Notes under the pieces: model-generated
What the model was told of the DNA's origin: nothing
The model's input: the letters and a program-made list of their open reading frames with translations, nothing else
Databases searched by the model: none
Program-made: the position numbers and the translations under genes
Assembly (NCBI RefSeq): GCF_019443085.1
Contig: NZ_JAHZIL010000002.1
Span: 248,001 to 312,000, forward strand
Origin: Marinobacter sp. F4218
GTDB taxonomy: Bacteria; Pseudomonadota; Gammaproteobacteria; Pseudomonadales; Oleiphilaceae
Direction: 5' to 3'
DNA length: 64,000 bases
Shown: positions 16,701 to 25,443 of the stretch, piece after piece
How the letters are laid out: the number at the start of each line of letters is the position of its first letter
Position numbering within the stretch: the first letter of the stretch is position 1

Positions 16701-18092
16701 TCAGTGGGGACTGATATTCTGATTAATCCGGAACAGGTTTTCCGGATCATACTTCTGCTTCACCTCTACCAGCCGCTCGTAAGACTCCCCGTAGGCGAAC
16801 TCAACCCGGTCGGTATCGTCCTCTGAAAGGAAGTTGATATAGGCGCCGCTGCTGGCATGGGGTTTGGTGGCATCAAAGAATGCGCGGGCCCACTGGCGGC
16901 AACGTTCGTCTTCCGCGGGTGTTTCCCAGCGTGCGTGCACATTCATTACATAATTTGCGTCGCGGCTGGAATAGGCCATGGCATCAGGCGCCACCCGGCC
17001 GGTCTGGCCACCAATGGAAGCAATAAATATCTCGCAATGGGGCGATGGCAGCTTGTCCCCGTACTCCAGCGCAACCTTTACCACATCGTCGGTCAGCTTT
17101 ACAAAGTTGTGGGACTTCCAGTAATTGCGCGCACCCTCGGTCAACAGTGGATCAAAGGCCTGCTGCCAATTGACAAAAGGCTGAACACCTACATGCTCGC
17201 CATGCAGGTCGCCGAATGAGCGCAGGGGCGCAATCAGTTTTTCGCCAGCCTCCGGATCTCCAACATAGCAGATCGCCAGGGCGACAATCGGCTGGCCGTG
17301 GACCGACTCGGGCAGAAAAGGCAAGGGCGGCGCATGACGAATAACCAGCCACACATTGAGCTCATCAGGCATGGTTTCAGTAAAGCGCGCAAACTGCGTC
17401 ACCACCGCCCTGGCCTGATCAAACGGAAATACCATCAGCCCACTCAACAAATCCGGCCCTACGGGGTGCAGCTCAAACTCGAACCGGGTAACAATACCGA
17501 AGTTACCCCCACCACCGCGGGTGCCCCAAAAAAGATCGGAATTCTCGTTGGCACTGGCGCGTGTCTGGCGGCCATCGGCTGTCACCATGTCAACGGACAT
17601 CAGGTTATCGACGGTCATGCCGTATTTGCGACTGAGCCAGCCAAACCCGCCCCCAAGGGTCAGCCCTGCGACACCGGTTGTGGAATTGATGCCCAGCGGT
17701 GTCGCCAGGCCATGCATCTGGGCAGCCGCATCAAAATCGGCGAGTGTACAGCCAGGTCCGACAAACGCACGACGTTTTTCAACATCAATCTCGATGTCCT
17801 TCATTTGCGACAGATCAATCATCAGGCCATCGTCGCAAACGGCATTGCCCGCAATGTTGTGCCCGCCTCCCTTGACCGAGATCAGCAGTGACTGATCACG
17901 TCCGAAGTTGACCGCAGACACCACATCTTCCACCGAGCTGCACTTGGCAATCAGCGCCGGTTTTCGGTCAATCATGGCGTTCCAGATTTGACGAGCCTCG
18001 TTGTAACCGGCGTCGGTCGGCTCAAAGACAGGGCCAGCAAACTGCTCTTTGAAGGTATCAACCGTTCCTTGCTGTAAACTGGTCATAACCAT
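16701..18092 (-). CDS. FAD-linked oxidoreductase (berberine-bridge/PCMH type)
   Basis: 463 residues. The PCMH-type FAD-binding domain includes SVKGGGHNIAGNAV, whose His is the usual covalent FAD attachment point, and GGGFGWLSRKYGMTVDN, where the second attachment Cys of bicovalent members is absent. The C-terminus YDPENLFRINQNI is the BBE motif. Such enzymes oxidise sugars, alcohols or alkaloid-like substrates with oxygen as acceptor. No signal peptide is evident. It lies about 110 bases downstream of the other flavoprotein on the same strand and may share its transcript. The substrate is unknown. Confidence 0.87.
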   Translation of the reverse strand: MVMTSLQQGTVDTFKEQFAGPVFEPTDAGYNEARQIWNAMIDRKPALIAKCSSVEDVVSAVNFGRDQSLLISVKGGGHNIAGNAVCDDGLMIDLSQMKDIEIDVEKRRAFVGPGCTLADFDAAAQMHGLATPLGINSTTGVAGLTLGGGFGWLSRKYGMTVDNLMSVDMVTADGRQTRASANENSDLFWGTRGGGGNFGIVTRFEFELHPVGPDLLSGLMVFPFDQARAVVTQFARFTETMPDELNVWLVIRHAPPLPFLPESVHGQPIVALAICYVGDPEAGEKLIAPLRSFGDLHGEHVGVQPFVNWQQAFDPLLTEGARNYWKSHNFVKLTDDVVKVALEYGDKLPSPHCEIFIASIGGQTGRVAPDAMAYSSRDANYVMNVHARWETPAEDERCRQWARAFFDATKPHASSGAYINFLSEDDTDRVEFAYGESYERLVEVKQKYDPENLFRINQNISPH

Positions 18093-18201
18093 CTCCCTGC
18101 CCCAACGGGGCTTGACTCTTTATCCTGCGCCCTTCCAGCCGGAATACCAGTGCATTATTAGACCGTTTCGGGACTACAGCAGAACGATTAGTCATTTTTG
18201 G

Positions 18202-19596
18202 TCAGGCGGCTTTGGTCCGGACGAGTTTCACTAGGTTGCCCACCGCCGCCATCCCGGAGCGCTTGATGCGTTCGTGGGCATCGGCGACGCTCGGCAGATC
18301 GCGGTAGAGCTTGATTCCGCAGAGCGGGTTCAGCCTTGTATTCTTGGCCCAGTTTGCCAGATCCGGGTAGGCCGCCCGGGCACGTTCGTTTGCAAGGCCA
18401 CTCAGGAACGCCGACAGATAATCTGTATTCACGTCCCAGTATGCGATCGGTGGGCACAGGCGATTTTTCTTGTCATCACTGTCCAGAGTTGCCTCGACAA
18501 CGCCCAGCATCGCGAACTGGTAGCACGCGAACCCCCACAGGAATGGCTGAACGGTTACCAGGCCAGGCTCAAAAATCGGACGAAGAGGCGGGCGCGAAAG
18601 CCCTTTCGATGCGCAGTGGACATGCATGGTCCCCTCGCTTGTGGGCACGCTGCCCTCTTCAAGGATGATCTGGTCCCGTTCTATTCGCCGCACATGCCCA
18701 AGGCGGATGACGTCCTTGATCTGACGCAGAAGCTCCAGTTCTGCTTCGCTGATCACCGCACCCCGGAACATGGTTGGAACAATGTCGGGGTCAATGCGAA
18801 GAAAGAATTTGTCAATTTCCAGCCTCGATACCAGATCCTCAATCGAGGTCGCCTGTGCCATGGCTTCGAGCTGCACAGCCATACCCTGATAAAAATCCGG
18901 AAGCAGATCATTGGGCTGGTGAAAGCGGCGGTTCAACCACCATGACTCGCGCGGTCTGATCCACTGAATTGCAGAAGCGGAAACGCCCTGTTCCAGCAGC
19001 CAGACACAGGCATCCAGAGCGGTCTTGCCCGCACCGATGATAACGAAGCGTTCCGGGCGGTCCGTGATACTGGCAATTCCACCTGCAGGGACACAGTGAA
19101 CGCCGTCGGCCACTTCAAACGGCGGCGCACTGGCACCGGGAACGGCGCCTTCGGTATAGGTGGTGTCGACCACCTTACGCCGGACATTCGCCGTCCAGGA
19201 TTTTTGCCCCAGCCGGGAGGTAAAGTGGCCATCACCCAGATAGTCACAGTTCGGAAAATAACGAACACGGCCACCAGGGAGGAAGTGGCGTTGCATCACG
19301 TGGCTGTAGTAGGCCCGGATTTCGTCGACACCGGCGAGCTCGTAGAAGCCGGCATTCGTGCCCGTGCCATCGATGGCATTTTGACCAAGCGGTACCGAAC
19401 TGACCCCATAAAGGGAAGAAGGCTGGTGCAGGCGGACGTAGGGATAAGCATCAACCCAGTGCCCACCAGGCGCGTGGCGTCGATCAACGATGGTGACAGA
19501 TGCGTCGGAATGGGTGAGCAGCGAGTCCGCAAAAGCCATGCCCGCAGCCCCGGCACCCACGATGAGATAGTCCGTTTCAAGTTCTTCGTTCATCAT
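18202..19596 (-). CDS. FAD/NAD(P)-binding flavoprotein, monooxygenase-like
   Basis: About 464 residues. DYLIVGAGAAGMAFADSL near the N-terminus is the FAD-binding Rossmann motif, and RFVIIGAGKTALDACVWLL near residue 180 is a second nucleotide-binding motif, as in flavin monooxygenases and related NAD(P)H-dependent enzymes. I place the start at ATG 19596 (or 19593), which has GGGAG upstream, rather than at the longer frame from 19617. It precedes the BBE-type oxidase gene on the same strand. The reaction is not predictable from sequence. Confidence 0.8.
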   Translation of the reverse strand: MMNEELETDYLIVGAGAAGMAFADSLLTHSDASVTIVDRRHAPGGHWVDAYPYVRLHQPSSLYGVSSVPLGQNAIDGTGTNAGFYELAGVDEIRAYYSHVMQRHFLPGGRVRYFPNCDYLGDGHFTSRLGQKSWTANVRRKVVDTTYTEGAVPGASAPPFEVADGVHCVPAGGIASITDRPERFVIIGAGKTALDACVWLLEQGVSASAIQWIRPRESWWLNRRFHQPNDLLPDFYQGMAVQLEAMAQATSIEDLVSRLEIDKFFLRIDPDIVPTMFRGAVISEAELELLRQIKDVIRLGHVRRIERDQIILEEGSVPTSEGTMHVHCASKGLSRPPLRPIFEPGLVTVQPFLWGFACYQFAMLGVVEATLDSDDKKNRLCPPIAYWDVNTDYLSAFLSGLANERARAAYPDLANWAKNTRLNPLCGIKLYRDLPSVADAHERIKRSGMAAVGNLVKLVRTKAA

Positions 19597-19740
19597 GAAC
19601 TCCCAAGAACGACGCAACCTTTTTCATCGCTTCACGGCTCGATGGCTTCGCTGGTTAGTTTGCGGTCACGTTACTCATTCAGTTTAGCTCGGGTTTCAAT
19701 CTTTCATTCCGACTTGTTGTAATATTTATGTCGAATAGCC

Positions 19741-19854
19741 TTCCGTGACGACCGTCGTAAAAGCCTGATTCACAGCCTTGAAGAGGTTGATCCCCGATTG
19801 CGTATTAGCCTGAAAACCGAAGGGTTCGAACTAATTGAAGCGGAGAATGGTTAG
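19741..19854 (+). pseudogene. Possible fragment of a response regulator
   Basis: A short frame ending DPRLRISLKTEGFELIEAENG and then a stop resembles the first helix and strand of an OmpR/KdpE-type receiver domain. There is no start codon and nothing follows. It is within the relic-rich region. Weak support. Confidence 0.25.
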
Positions 19855-19870
19855 GTGGGACTCGGGTCTT

Positions 19871-19927
19871 AATGTCCGCTTTGCGACCCTCCCAGGCATC
19901 TTCGATCTCTAAACAAAAGCGAACATT
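19871..19927. repeat. Dispersed repeat copy 6, palindromic form
   Basis: AATGTCCGCTTTGCGACC (19871-19888), with the inverted arm AAAGCGAACATT at 19916-19927 preceded by TCTAAAC. The stem has one mismatch. It has the same architecture as the copy at 16.3 kb. Confidence 0.7.
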
Positions 19928-20147
19928 CGAGTCCGCTCCTGCTCAGTGCCTCCAGGCCAAGCACTGATGCTTTATCCAGTATGATTGGTGGAGAAAATCA
20001 CAGACATCAGATGATTACATGGAAAAGAAGTTGAGGCTGCGATAAGATGCGGTTTTATAGACCTATAGACAGACTGATCAAAGATGCATAGATCGCATTA
20101 ACGAAGCTGTCAGGTTTCTGCAATATCGAAGATGTCTGTTTACTGCT

Positions 20148-20154
20148 GTTAGGC
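20148..20154 (+). repeat. GTTAGGC cassette-boundary motif
   Basis: A perfect match to the GTTRRRY core of an integron R' box, nine bases before the ATG of the small membrane-protein gene. CCTAACAAG at 20568-20576, at the end of the same gene, resembles the R'' start of an attC, though the rest of that site is not recognisable. Confidence 0.3.
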
Positions 20155-20163
20155 ATATTTAGC

Positions 20164-20571
20164 ATGGGCTCTAAAAATCTCAGATATTCAATAATTTCAG
20201 CAATTGCATTTAGTATTGCTGGCGCATCTGCTTTATTGCTAACTGACCTAGTAGTGGTACCGAGAGCACCGGGAATCCCAATTTCCTTCTATTACTCAAG
20301 CAATTTAATTTTATTGGTTTCAGTATCTTTCGTGCCCGCTTGTGTTGCTTATTTAACTTCATATTTTTGGCTTTCAAGAAACATCACCTTCTTTGACGGT
20401 TGGCTTAGCGTAGCTGCATTTTCTTGGCTTTCTTTGCTCATAAATCCAGCTGTTTGGTTGTTAGTTCTATCATCATTTTTATTTTTTGGTTTTACAGTGC
20501 TTGCAATATTTTTTATCACGGGATTATTGCTCGAATTTACAATTGGGCAACCGGCGGGAAATAATTCCTAA
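20164..20571 (+). CDS. Small membrane protein, four predicted helices, cassette-like
   Basis: 135 residues, very hydrophobic: segments near residues 10-28, 42-66, 76-99 and 102-125. No family recognised. Base composition is AT-rich compared with the core. The gene starts 9 bases after GTTAGGC and its stop codon lies within CCTAACAAG, the two features expected at the edges of an integron cassette. The function is unknown; small membrane proteins of this type are common in cassettes. Confidence 0.5.
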   Translation: MGSKNLRYSIISAIAFSIAGASALLLTDLVVVPRAPGIPISFYYSSNLILLVSVSFVPACVAYLTSYFWLSRNITFFDGWLSVAAFSWLSLLINPAVWLLVLSSFLFFGFTVLAIFFITGLLLEFTIGQPAGNNS

Positions 20572-20844
20572 CAAGTAACAGTGGTGCCCGAATGGTTTTC
20601 AATCAGATCAAAAAGTACATATACGACAAAACAGAATATCTATTTTGAGACAGCCGATACTTCCCAAGGCTATAAAAAATCGGGCATTTGCGGCCTTGCC
20701 AAAAAACTTCGATCAGTACCTATAGCGCGAAGTGGATAGCGGATAAAAGGCTGATGCGGACTACATCGACGATGCGATGCCATCGATAGATTTGAATGTC
20801 ACGCATAGTGGGGGAAGTCCAGATACAGGATGTTTGAGGGTGGT

Positions 20845-21420
20845 ATGAGTAATTTTGTATTACGTGCATTTGGGTATGGTGGTGGAAATGTTCCGTCTAT
20901 AGTTGTTGTATTAACTGCTGCGACAGTTTCGATAATCTATATCCCTGAATCAATTCTTGGTTCGATCGGATTGGATATCTATAGTTCCGGGCTGGAGCTT
21001 TCTGGATGGCTTCAGTATCAGCTTCGTGATATCAGCAACAAGTCTTCTGTTTATCTGTTTTGGCTTGCCTATCCATATGTTTTTCTGGTTAATCTTGTCG
21101 CATGGTTTTTTCGTGCAAATATCTATGATTTTTCCGGTTACTGCATGAGAAGAAAAAACATGATCAGAGCCAAAGGTGACCTGGACAAGAAGGATTTTAG
21201 TTTGCTTGTTGGCTCTTTCGTGGTAGCGGCCTGCTATATCGTAGTGCTTGTTTTTGTTCGGTCTGAGCCTAGTTTTCTGGGGGATTTTATTCCCAATAAA
21301 AACAGGATTGCGTTGACCTTGCTTCACGGCACTGGATTGTTTTCAATTCCGGCAGCTATTTCGGTTTTTTTTGCAGAGTTGCGCTTTTTATTTGATTCTC
21401 ACAGAGGATTGGAAGGCTAG
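20845..21420 (+). CDS. Membrane protein of unknown function
   Basis: 191 residues from ATG 20845, chosen because GAGGGTGG lies just upstream; an earlier ATG at 20830 is possible. Hydrophobic segments occur near residues 15-35, 65-90, 120-143 and 157-178. A charged loop (RRKNMIRAKGDLDKKD) separates the second and third. AT-rich, no family recognised. It lies on the same strand as the other cassette-like genes and is followed by two copies of the dispersed repeat. Confidence 0.55.
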   Translation: MSNFVLRAFGYGGGNVPSIVVVLTAATVSIIYIPESILGSIGLDIYSSGLELSGWLQYQLRDISNKSSVYLFWLAYPYVFLVNLVAWFFRANIYDFSGYCMRRKNMIRAKGDLDKKDFSLLVGSFVVAACYIVVLVFVRSEPSFLGDFIPNKNRIALTLLHGTGLFSIPAAISVFFAELRFLFDSHRGLEG

Positions 21421-21471
21421 GGAGGCTCTCCGCAAGATTCGCGAGTGATGCGGGCGCATGATTTGAAGCCT

Positions 21472-21522
21472 CAATGTCCGCTTTGCGACCTCAGCTAAAT
21501 GCGAATGTTCGCTTTTCTGACC
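21472..21522 (+). repeat. Dispersed repeat copies 7 and 8
   Basis: CAATGTCCGCTTTGCGACC (21472-21490), then TCAGCTAAAT, then GAATGTTCGCTTTTCTGACC (21503-21522): a tandem pair in direct orientation. Confidence 0.65.
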
Positions 21523-21614
21523 CGCAGTCGTTTTGAGTTTTTGTAGGGTTTGACTCTGCCGATCAAGATCTCAGTAAGTAAAACTAAACTCAAACTCAAC
21601 ATGGACGATCAGCA

Positions 21615-22184
21615 ATGGCTTCTCCTCGCCACTTATTTCATTTTGGGCTGCTGCCGATCTTCATCTGCGGCCTTCTCATTCATCGCCCAAGCTACTCCGC
21701 AGACCTGGAATTGGACAGTCTCAGTGTGCGTGCTCGGGTTTCAGAGAAGACCATGCTTGGAGAAGAGGCAACTGAGGATTTCAAAGAATACGATGTGTCG
21801 GCGAACTTTCATTTGCCCTGGAACAACTACTCCAAATCAGGCTGGGGGATCGGCAGCCGTATAATGGCGAGTGGTGGACTTTTGCGGGGATCGGGTAAGA
21901 ATGCGCTCGTCGTCTCGCTCATCCCGGAATTGACGCTGGGCAGTAAGGGGGGGCGCTTTGTCCTGGACCTGGGCGTAGGTGGAGCTTTGTTCAGCAGATG
22001 GCGCTTTGGCACCCAGGATTATGGCGGACCTTTCCAGTTTGCCCTAACCTCAGGCGTCGCTATTCCGCTATATAGAAATTTGGGGCTCGGATATCGGTTC
22101 CTTCATTATTCAGATGCTGGAGTTAACGGACCCGACACGACAGGCGCGGATTTTCATATGATCGAGTTCAGCTATCGATTTTGA
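21615..22184 (+). CDS. Acyloxyacyl hydrolase, PagL-like lipid A 3-O-deacylase
   Basis: 189 residues with a signal peptide ending near SYSA and a run of amphipathic strands ending in aromatic Phe (FSYRF), a small outer-membrane barrel. GLGYRFLHYSDAGVNGPD carries the His and Ser of the PagL active site (HxS), with Asn and Gly following; the acidic residue is less certain. PagL removes the 3-O acyl chain of lipid A and so modifies the outer leaflet. ATG 21615 gives the signal peptide directly, but its ribosome site is weak. It stands alone, flanked by repeat copies. Confidence 0.7.
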   Translation: MASPRHLFHFGLLPIFICGLLIHRPSYSADLELDSLSVRARVSEKTMLGEEATEDFKEYDVSANFHLPWNNYSKSGWGIGSRIMASGGLLRGSGKNALVVSLIPELTLGSKGGRFVLDLGVGGALFSRWRFGTQDYGGPFQFALTSGVAIPLYRNLGLGYRFLHYSDAGVNGPDTTGADFHMIEFSYRF

Positions 22185-22474
22185 TTTCTGCGTGCCAGAT
22201 CGGGAGGCTTGTTCCCGACCAGCCTGGGCCACATTTTTCCCCACAGATGCACCCTCGGCTCAGGGCGTTTGCGATGCGGGAATTTCAATCATTTAAGTGT
22301 CGTTACCGTCTGATACTACGAGCCATGGAATGTCAACAAGGTTGGATTAGCTGGCTGCATGATCAAAAGCTCAGCAACCTGAGAACTCCCAGCGCCTAAA
22401 AAAACTGACATGGTGGTTAAATACGCAATTACGCAGCACACGTGACTCTGTATGCCCCAGAGGTCGTCACTTTT

Positions 22475-22524
22475 GAATGTTCGCTTTCTCTGACAGGCCA
22501 GGACCGAATGTCCGCTTTGCGACC
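22475..22524 (+). repeat. Dispersed repeat copies 9 and 10
   Basis: GAATGTTCGCTTTCTCTGAC (from 22475) and GAATGTCCGCTTTGCGACC (22506-22524), a second tandem pair. This is the last occurrence in the window. Confidence 0.65.
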
Positions 22525-22695
22525 TAAACGGTCAAATGGAATTGTCGGGTGACCCTGGGGCTACGTTCTATTGTCATTGCCACACGCGTTGTATAGATCC
22601 TAGCTCCGAACCCTTTATCCTGATGAATTCAAAGGCCAAGGCAGTGGTATTTCCCAGTGCTCAGATTCATCCCAACTGGCCCACCAATAAGAAAC

Positions 22696-22718
22696 CCCAG
22701 CATTCGCTGGGTTTTTTT
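22696..22718 (+). terminator. Rho-independent terminator
   Basis: CCCAGC (22696-22701), loop ATTC, GCTGGG (22706-22711), then seven T. It is a strong plus-strand terminator, yet no intact gene lies directly upstream; it probably terminated a gene now lost, or ends read-through from the PagL-like gene. It marks the border between relic region and core. Confidence 0.8.
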
Positions 22719-22802
22719 ATGGCTCGAATTTAGTCTCTATAATTGATAGAGATCACTTCTCGAGCAGTCTATGATCCGGGATGTTTAAAAGTTAGGAATA
22801 AC

Positions 22803-22823
22803 GATATATAAAATAATTATATC
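22803..22823. promoter_or_regulatory. AT-rich palindrome upstream of the YeeE genes
   Basis: GATATA, nine bases, TATATC, about 25 bases before the first YeeE start and overlapping a plausible -10 region. It has the size of an ArsR-family operator; BigR/SqrR-type persulfide sensors control similar YeeE/YedE clusters. No such regulator gene is adjacent, so this is tentative. Confidence 0.3.
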
Positions 22824-22846
22824 TAACTGAATGAAAAGGAGCACTC

Positions 22847-23353
22847 ATGTTCCCGCGTCCCTTCTGGTCACCTCTCTGGGCAGGCATTGCTCTGGGGCTC
22901 GCCCTTTTTCTGACTTTTGTCCTCACCGGCCATGGCTTGGGTGCCAGTGGCTTTTTCACTCGTCTTACTGCGGAAGCCGGTCAATGGCTGGCTCCAGAAC
23001 TGACGGCGGCCAACCGTTATCTCGGCGATTACGTCCGTGGTGAACCCTTGCAGGCCTGGATCACCTGGGAAGTGCTCGGTGCCTTCGTCGGTGCGTTGGT
23101 AGGAGCGCTGTCCGGTCGCCGGTTCAGACCGCAGATTGAACGGGGGCCGTCATCCGGGGTGGGTAGCCGGCTTGTCCTGGCTCTGGTCGGCGGCGTTCTG
23201 ACCGGGCTGGGTGCCCGACTGGCAAGAGGATGCACCAGTGGCCTCGGGCTATCCGGCGGCGCCGCACTGGCAGTCGGTGGTTTTGTATTCCTGATCTGTT
23301 TCTTTGCTGCGGGGTTCCTGTTCAGCTTCATTGTAAGGAGGTATTGGCAATGA
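22847..23353 (+). CDS. YeeE/YedE family sulfur transporter, first subunit
   Basis: 168 residues with about four membrane helices, the DUF395 (sulf_transp) family that carries thiosulfate or related sulfur compounds. The family signature LARGCTSGLGLSGGA contains the conserved Cys thought to bind the sulfur anion. The start ATG 22847 follows AAAGGAGCACTC. Its stop overlaps the start of the second subunit (ATGA). Half-length pairs like this (PmpA/PmpB-type) occur in operons for persulfide or thiosulfate metabolism. Confidence 0.87.
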   Translation: MFPRPFWSPLWAGIALGLALFLTFVLTGHGLGASGFFTRLTAEAGQWLAPELTAANRYLGDYVRGEPLQAWITWEVLGAFVGALVGALSGRRFRPQIERGPSSGVGSRLVLALVGGVLTGLGARLARGCTSGLGLSGGAALAVGGFVFLICFFAAGFLFSFIVRRYWQ

Positions 23354-23961
23354 TCTGGCCTCTCTATGATTCCGGTATTGCGGCCGGTTTACTCGCCGGC
23401 TTTCTGTTCGGCTTTGTGCTTGAGAATGCAGGTTTTGGAAGCCCCCGGAAGCTCACCGGGCAGTTTCGCCTTGAAGACTGGTCGGTGTTCAAGGTCATGT
23501 TCACCGCCGTTATCGTGGCGGCCCTGCTGTTGTGGCTTTCAAAGCAAATGGGGCTGATGGGTAATGGCAGCTATTACGTGCCCTCGCCATTCTATGTCGC
23601 GATGGCCGTGGGTGGATTGCTGATTGGTGCAGGATTCGCCATCGGTGGCTACTGCCCGGGCACCTCGGTGGCGGGACTCGCGGGCGGACGCATTGACGCC
23701 TTCGTGTTCATGATTGGGATGCTGTTGGGCACTGCGTTGTTCGCTGCCTGGTTCGGACCCCTGGAGCAGCTATACCTCGCTACACCCGGACCTGAAGGGC
23801 AAACCCTGATGGATCTGACCGGCGTTCCGGAGTGGCTGATCATTCTTGCTCTGGCGGCCTTGGCCTGGGGTGGTTTCAGACTGGGTAGCACGCTCGAGCG
23901 CAAACTTGGCGGGCCGTACCAGGCGTCCGATCTTTACCGGGAAAGCAATAAACAGAACTGA
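23350..23961 (+). CDS. YeeE/YedE family sulfur transporter, second subunit
   Basis: 203 residues with about five membrane helices. It starts at ATG 23350, preceded by AAGGAGG and overlapping the stop of the first subunit. LENAGFGSPRKLTGQ and AIGGYCPGTSVAGLAGG are the family landmarks; the Cys in GGYCPGTS matches the one in the first subunit. The two together should form one channel-like unit in the inner membrane for thiosulfate or a similar sulfur species. The specificity is inferred from family. Confidence 0.88.
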   Translation: MIWPLYDSGIAAGLLAGFLFGFVLENAGFGSPRKLTGQFRLEDWSVFKVMFTAVIVAALLLWLSKQMGLMGNGSYYVPSPFYVAMAVGGLLIGAGFAIGGYCPGTSVAGLAGGRIDAFVFMIGMLLGTALFAAWFGPLEQLYLATPGPEGQTLMDLTGVPEWLIILALAALAWGGFRLGSTLERKLGGPYQASDLYRESNKQN

Positions 23962-23973
23962 AGGAGCACTGCC

Positions 23974-24753
23974 ATGACCATTTATCGTTTCAAGCGCGCC
24001 GCATTGCCAATGGCTATTACCATCGCATTGGGTATGGGGGTTACCGGGTGCTCCGATTCCCAGAATCCACCAGCAACCCAGGCCCAGACAAGCAGTCAAA
24101 CGGCAGCCGCCAACCCCTGTGCTGCCGCGAACCCCTGCGCTGCGGCCAACCCTTGCGCAGCGTCGAATCCGTCGGCAAACCCGTGTGCGGCTGGTTCCGG
24201 GTCAGACAGTGGCGCCGGGGGAGCCATGCCGGCTGCCGTTCCGCGTAGCGCCACACAAAACCCTGACCGCGCTTTGCCGTATGCCATTGAAAACGACTGG
24301 GCCAAGGTGCCGTTTGGCAGCGAAATGCCTCCGGTTGTGAAGAACTACAATCGTCCGTCGCCATTCATTGCTGCCGGAGGGTATGTCGAGAAGGGAGCGA
24401 TGACTGAACTGAAGGCACAGGGTTTCAAGACGGTGGTCAGTCTGCTCACGGAAGAAGAGGGCGTGGCCGAGGAGGAAACCGAGGCACACGCGGCTGGCCT
24501 GAATTTCCATGGCCTTGGGGTTTCGACCACCGCGCCCACCTGGGACCAGGTGAAAGCATTCTCGAAGATCGCCTCATCGCCGACAAACTATCCCATCCTG
24601 GTGCACTGCGCGAGCAGCAATAGGGTAGGTGCCATGTGGGCCCTGTACCGGTTCCATATGGGTGTGCCGGCGGAAATTGCCATTGAGGAGGGGCGAGCGG
24701 CCGGTCTGAAGACCAGCAGGGAAGGCGCTGTCCGGGAACTGATGGGGCTCTGA
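23974..24753 (+). CDS. Lipoprotein with NPCAA repeats and a DUF442-type phosphatase-like domain
   Basis: 259 residues. The N-terminus is a lipoprotein signal with lipobox VTGC near residue 26. Residues 48-72 carry four NPCAA-type repeats, a Cys-rich low-complexity tract. The C-terminal 130 residues are a dual-specificity-phosphatase-like fold of the DUF442 (BLH) type: FKTVVSLLTEEEG, then VHCASSNRVGAMWALYR with the Cys-(X)5-Arg loop. In BigR/Blh systems DUF442 occurs with a persulfide dioxygenase and with YeeE/YedE transporters, the same partners as here. I infer a periplasmic role in sulfur or persulfide handling. The repeats may bind metal or persulfide. Confidence 0.75.
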   Translation: MTIYRFKRAALPMAITIALGMGVTGCSDSQNPPATQAQTSSQTAAANPCAAANPCAAANPCAASNPSANPCAAGSGSDSGAGGAMPAAVPRSATQNPDRALPYAIENDWAKVPFGSEMPPVVKNYNRPSPFIAAGGYVEKGAMTELKAQGFKTVVSLLTEEEGVAEEETEAHAAGLNFHGLGVSTTAPTWDQVKAFSKIASSPTNYPILVHCASSNRVGAMWALYRFHMGVPAEIAIEEGRAAGLKTSREGAVRELMGL

Positions 24754-25424
24754 TGGAGATTCAGCCCGACCTCTCGGCGATAGCGGATGAAGAACTCGAA
24801 AATCTGCTGGACTCGGCCAGCCGGGTCCGGGAGTGCTATCGCGTGCTGGAGAAAGGCGGGCTGAATATCGTTGGTGAAATCCTGAAGGGGCAAGGCACCT
24901 TCTATGAGATGGAGCATTACCCCAAGGGCGATGTCTTTGACCGGGATACCCGATGCCAGTATTACTACCACGCCCATCGCCCTGACAGCCCTGAGCATGG
25001 GCATTTCCATACCTTTCTGCGGGTGCCGGACGAGGTTCACGGTGAGGATCGGACGATGCACCTCGTTGCCATTTCCATGGATGCCTGGGGCTATCCGATC
25101 GGTCTGTTCACCACCAATCGCTGGGTGACCGACGAGAAGTGGCATACTGCAGACCAGGTCATCCCTCATCTGGGAGAGTTCGAGATTGACCATGCCTCGC
25201 CAAGCTGGCCCGTAAACATCTGGATAACCCATTTCATTCGTCTTTACCGGTACCATGTGGCTGGCTTGCTCGAAGCGCGTGACCAATTGATCCAGAGCTC
25301 AGGGATTCCGCTACGAGAGATCCTTGAAAACCGGGACTTCGAGGTGTTAAGTCATTGTTCCGTTGACCTGAATGCCTGGCAGGACACTCTGGTTCGGGAA
25401 TGCCGGCATCGGAATCTTCAGTAA
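24753..25424 (+). CDS. Uncharacterised His-rich protein (DUF6969-like)
   Basis: 223 residues, soluble, no signal peptide. The start overlaps the stop of the lipoprotein gene by one base, so the two are translationally coupled. A His- and aromatic-rich core (YYYHAHRPDSPEHGHFHTF) and later MHLVAISMD and NRWVTDEKWH suggest a metal site or a compact beta fold. I think it matches the DUF6969 family but am not certain. By context it belongs to the sulfur-linked cluster; the role is unknown. Confidence 0.6.
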   Translation: MEIQPDLSAIADEELENLLDSASRVRECYRVLEKGGLNIVGEILKGQGTFYEMEHYPKGDVFDRDTRCQYYYHAHRPDSPEHGHFHTFLRVPDEVHGEDRTMHLVAISMDAWGYPIGLFTTNRWVTDEKWHTADQVIPHLGEFEIDHASPSWPVNIWITHFIRLYRYHVAGLLEARDQLIQSSGIPLREILENRDFEVLSHCSVDLNAWQDTLVRECRHRNLQ

Positions 25425-25443
25425 AACCTTATCGGAGACTGTT

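Noticed and set aside
16504..16722. 72-codon plus-strand frame before the BBE oxidase end
   Set aside because: No recognisable content, and it overlaps the 3' end of the oxidase gene on the other strand.
3663..22524. Reading the ten repeat copies as a CRISPR array
   Set aside because: Copies are kilobases apart or in loose pairs, with no regular spacers and no cas genes.
22536..22733. Open frame with CHCHTRC that recalls a GFA-type zinc site
   Set aside because: It runs through the terminator hairpin, has no ribosome site, and the rest of the domain is missing; at most a short relic.
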